DNA of 16,476 nucleotides, from assembly GCA_016783865.1 (NCBI GenBank), contig JADHVS010000093.1, positions 1-16,476 of the forward strand. Reading direction: 5' to 3'. Below the pieces are notes generated by a model that saw only the letters and a list, made by a program, of their open reading frames with translations, was not told where the DNA came from and ran no database searches. Origin of the DNA: Bacteroidales bacterium (GTDB lineage Bacteria > Bacteroidota > Bacteroidia > Bacteroidales > SM23-62). Of this stretch, positions 14,917 through 16,476 are shown one piece after another. Positions within the stretch are counted from its first letter, which is position 1, and every line of letters begins with the position of its first letter. The position numbers were made by a program, and so were the translations under genes.

Positions 14917-16103
14917 TGGCGGCCAGAACAAAAATCATATTAAGATCTGGTAAGGATCAATCCCCCAGGCGTTTCCATCCCTGGATCTTTTCAGGAGCAA
15001 TAAAGAAAATGCATGGTGATCCTTTGGAAGGTGATCTGGTAGAGGTATTCTCTAATAAGGATGAATTTTTAGGACTTGGACATTATTCCCCTGGTTCGAT
15101 TGCAGTCAGGATTATTTCCTTTGAACCAGAAAAGGATATTACAAAAATACTGTCAGGTCGCATTGAGAGTGCGATAAAATACCGGAAGGAGATGGGATTC
15201 TTCAGCAAATCCGATACCAATGTTTTCAGACTGATCCATGCCGAGGGGGATGGTCTCCCTGGTTTGATTGCAGATTATTACAATGGTGCAGTGGTACTAC
15301 AGATGCATTCGGTTGGTATGTACAGGCATCTTGATCAGATCGTTCAGTCAATACAGGATGGTCTTGAAGGAAAACTTGAGCTACTTTATAATAAAAGTAA
15401 ATCCACACTGCCATCACAATTCAGTCAATCACTGGAAAATGAATATGTTATAAAAGGCGAACACTCACACGAGGTTTTAGAAAATGGGAACAGGTTCCTG
15501 ATAGACTGGGAGGGAGGCCAGAAAACCGGTTTTTTTAACGATCAGCGGGAAAGCCGGCTTCTGTTGGGTAAACTATCCAAAGGCAAATCTGTACTTAACC
15601 TGTTTGCCTATACCGGTGGTTTCTCGGTATATGCATTACAGGGAGGGGCCAGTAAGGTGGTGACGATCGACAGTTCATCCAAGGCGATTGAACTGGCACT
15701 GCAAAATGTTGAGGTCAATTTTGGCCAGTCAGCCAATCACCAGGCACTCGATTCAGATGTATTTGATTATCTGGCTGAGGGCAGCGATCCCTTCGATATC
15801 ATCATTTCCGATCCACCCGCTTTTGCAAAACATCAGCAAGTCCTGAATAATGCCCTCAAGGGATATCGAAGGCTGAACGAAAAGATACTCGAAAAAATGA
15901 AACCCGGTGGTATCCTTTTTACATTCAGCTGTTCACAGGTGGTGAGTAAGGAGAATTTCAGAAAAGTGATACTGGCGGCCTCAGCCAACGCAGGCAGAAG
16001 AATCAGGATCATGCATCAGCTAACGCAACCAGCAGATCATCCTGTCAATATATATCATCCTGAAAGTGAGTACCTTAAGGGATTGGTCCTTCATGTTGAA
16101 TAG
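14916..16103 (+). CDS. Class I rRNA methyltransferase, RlmI-type (23S rRNA m5C)
   Basis: A 395-residue SAM-dependent RNA methyltransferase of the YccW/RlmI group. An N-terminal PUA-like domain (about 5-75, including RRFHPWIFSGAI and GDLVEVFSNKDEFLGLG) binds RNA. It is followed by the central EEHEC-like region and the Rossmann core: motif I LNLFAYTGGFSVYALQ (227-242), acidic TIDSSSKA (250-257), motif IV SDPPAFAK (298-305), and motif VI TFSCSQ (336-341) with C339 as the likely catalytic cysteine of m5C enzymes. E. coli RlmI methylates C1962 of 23S rRNA; the same target is inferred, not shown, so I leave the symbol empty. The ATG overlaps the exonuclease stop by one base (TAATG), indicating translational coupling. 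Confidence 0.93.
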   Translation: MAARTKIILRSGKDQSPRRFHPWIFSGAIKKMHGDPLEGDLVEVFSNKDEFLGLGHYSPGSIAVRIISFEPEKDITKILSGRIESAIKYRKEMGFFSKSDTNVFRLIHAEGDGLPGLIADYYNGAVVLQMHSVGMYRHLDQIVQSIQDGLEGKLELLYNKSKSTLPSQFSQSLENEYVIKGEHSHEVLENGNRFLIDWEGGQKTGFFNDQRESRLLLGKLSKGKSVLNLFAYTGGFSVYALQGGASKVVTIDSSSKAIELALQNVEVNFGQSANHQALDSDVFDYLAEGSDPFDIIISDPPAFAKHQQVLNNALKGYRRLNEKILEKMKPGGILFTFSCSQVVSKENFRKVILAASANAGRRIRIMHQLTQPADHPVNIYHPESEYLKGLVLHVE

Positions 16104-16152
16104 TCCATGCATTGGATCCCCGAATGAGCATCCGGCCCTTTCCCGCTAATAA

Positions 16153-16192
16153 TCCCGAATTCAGTTAATATTAAATTAACTTACATTCGGGA
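16153..16192. other. Imperfect hairpin after the rRNA methyltransferase gene
   Basis: Outer stem TCCCGAAT (16153-16160) pairs with ATTCGGGA (16185-16192); inner stem GTTAAT (16164-16169) pairs with ATTAAC (16175-16180), loop ATTAA. A further CCCGAATG copy lies at 16119-16126 and could compete for the right arm. There is no T run after it, so it is not a standard intrinsic terminator; it could stabilise the transcript end or be an operator for the next gene. Confidence 0.5.
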
Positions 16193-16278
16193 ACCAGTCT
16201 GACAAAAAATCAATATATTTCGTTAATTTAGATAAGTAATTAAGATATAAACCAATTAATTACGTAAAAGTATAAGAT

Positions 16279-16476
16279 ATGCAGGAAGGAAATAATACAG
16301 AGGCAAATGTGCTGTATGTTGATGACCTGCAAACCAATTTGATATTATTTCAGGCTACCTTTGAAAAGGATTACAATATAATCCTGGCCGATTCGCCCCA
16401 GAAAGCCCTGGAAATTCTGAGAGAACAGGAAATCCAGGTTTTGGTTACTGACCAGCGCATGCCTGAGATGACAGGT
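16279..16476 (+). CDS. Response regulator receiver-domain protein (3' part outside window)
   Basis: Sixty-six codons are visible from ATG at 16279. The receiver fold is clear: the acidic pair in VLYVDDLQTN (D15, D16) that binds Mg2+, then VLVTDQRMPEMTG with phospho-acceptor D58 (54-66). The conserved DQRMP phrase is common in regulators whose output is an HD-GYP, PP2C-type or histidine-kinase domain, but the output domain lies outside the window and cannot be named. A weak -7-like box TATATTTC (16214-16221; one mismatch to TAnnTTTG) lies 57 nt upstream. The gene starts 175 nt after the rRNA methyltransferase and is likely a separate unit. Confidence 0.9.
   Translation, partial: MQEGNNTEANVLYVDDLQTNLILFQATFEKDYNIILADSPQKALEILREQEIQVLVTDQRMPEMTG

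Overview
The window reads as ordinary core chromosome of a member of the Bacteroidota, most likely a Bacteroidales-like lineage. The reasons are Bacteroidota-type -7 boxes (TAnnTTTG) upstream of genes, start codons that mostly lack a Shine-Dalgarno sequence, a Bacteroidota-type OstA-like protein, a DUF2795-type small acidic protein, and a guaB / triple SurA-PpiC / OstA block next to recQ. From memory this order is typical of Bacteroidales. No mobile element, CRISPR array, tRNA or rRNA is visible.

Layout. 1-2051 (-): recG, lacking only its last few codons. 2161-2946 (+): a class I SAM-dependent methyltransferase of unknown substrate, divergent from recG. 3091-4351 (+): a two-gene unit of a LolD/MacB-type ABC ATPase and a PduO-type cob(I)alamin adenosyltransferase, 4 nt apart. 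4425-4646 (+): a small acidic DUF2795-type gene with its own promoter, closed by a strong two-way terminator at 4652-4681. 4718-12051 (-): a five-gene operon read guaB, 650-aa double-parvulin PPIase, parvulin-less SurA-like lipoprotein (TTG start), SurA-like double-parvulin protein, OstA/LptA-like protein. 12357-16103 (+): recQ, a DEDDy 3'-5' exonuclease and an RlmI-type rRNA methyltransferase, the last two overlapping by one base. 16279-end (+): the start of a response regulator.

The minus-strand operon joins GTP synthesis (guaB) to envelope building. Three periplasmic folding factors and an LPS-transport-like protein would cooperate in outer-membrane protein and lipopolysaccharide delivery. 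The plus-strand genes are DNA repair (recQ, exonuclease; recG at the other end) and ribosome modification.

The most unusual signal is not a gene. Nearly every longer intergenic gap carries short degenerate tandem arrays with unit length 7 (GYAACYT, GTGAATC, GTGAGYC, TCGGTGA) or 8 (GTCTGCGA, TYRRCCCC). They cluster in the guaB-recQ gap, where two arms are inverted copies of each other; they run into the recQ stop codon and up to the exonuclease start codon. I know no named family for them. I saw no new multi-gene system in this window; the repeats are the part worth pursuing.
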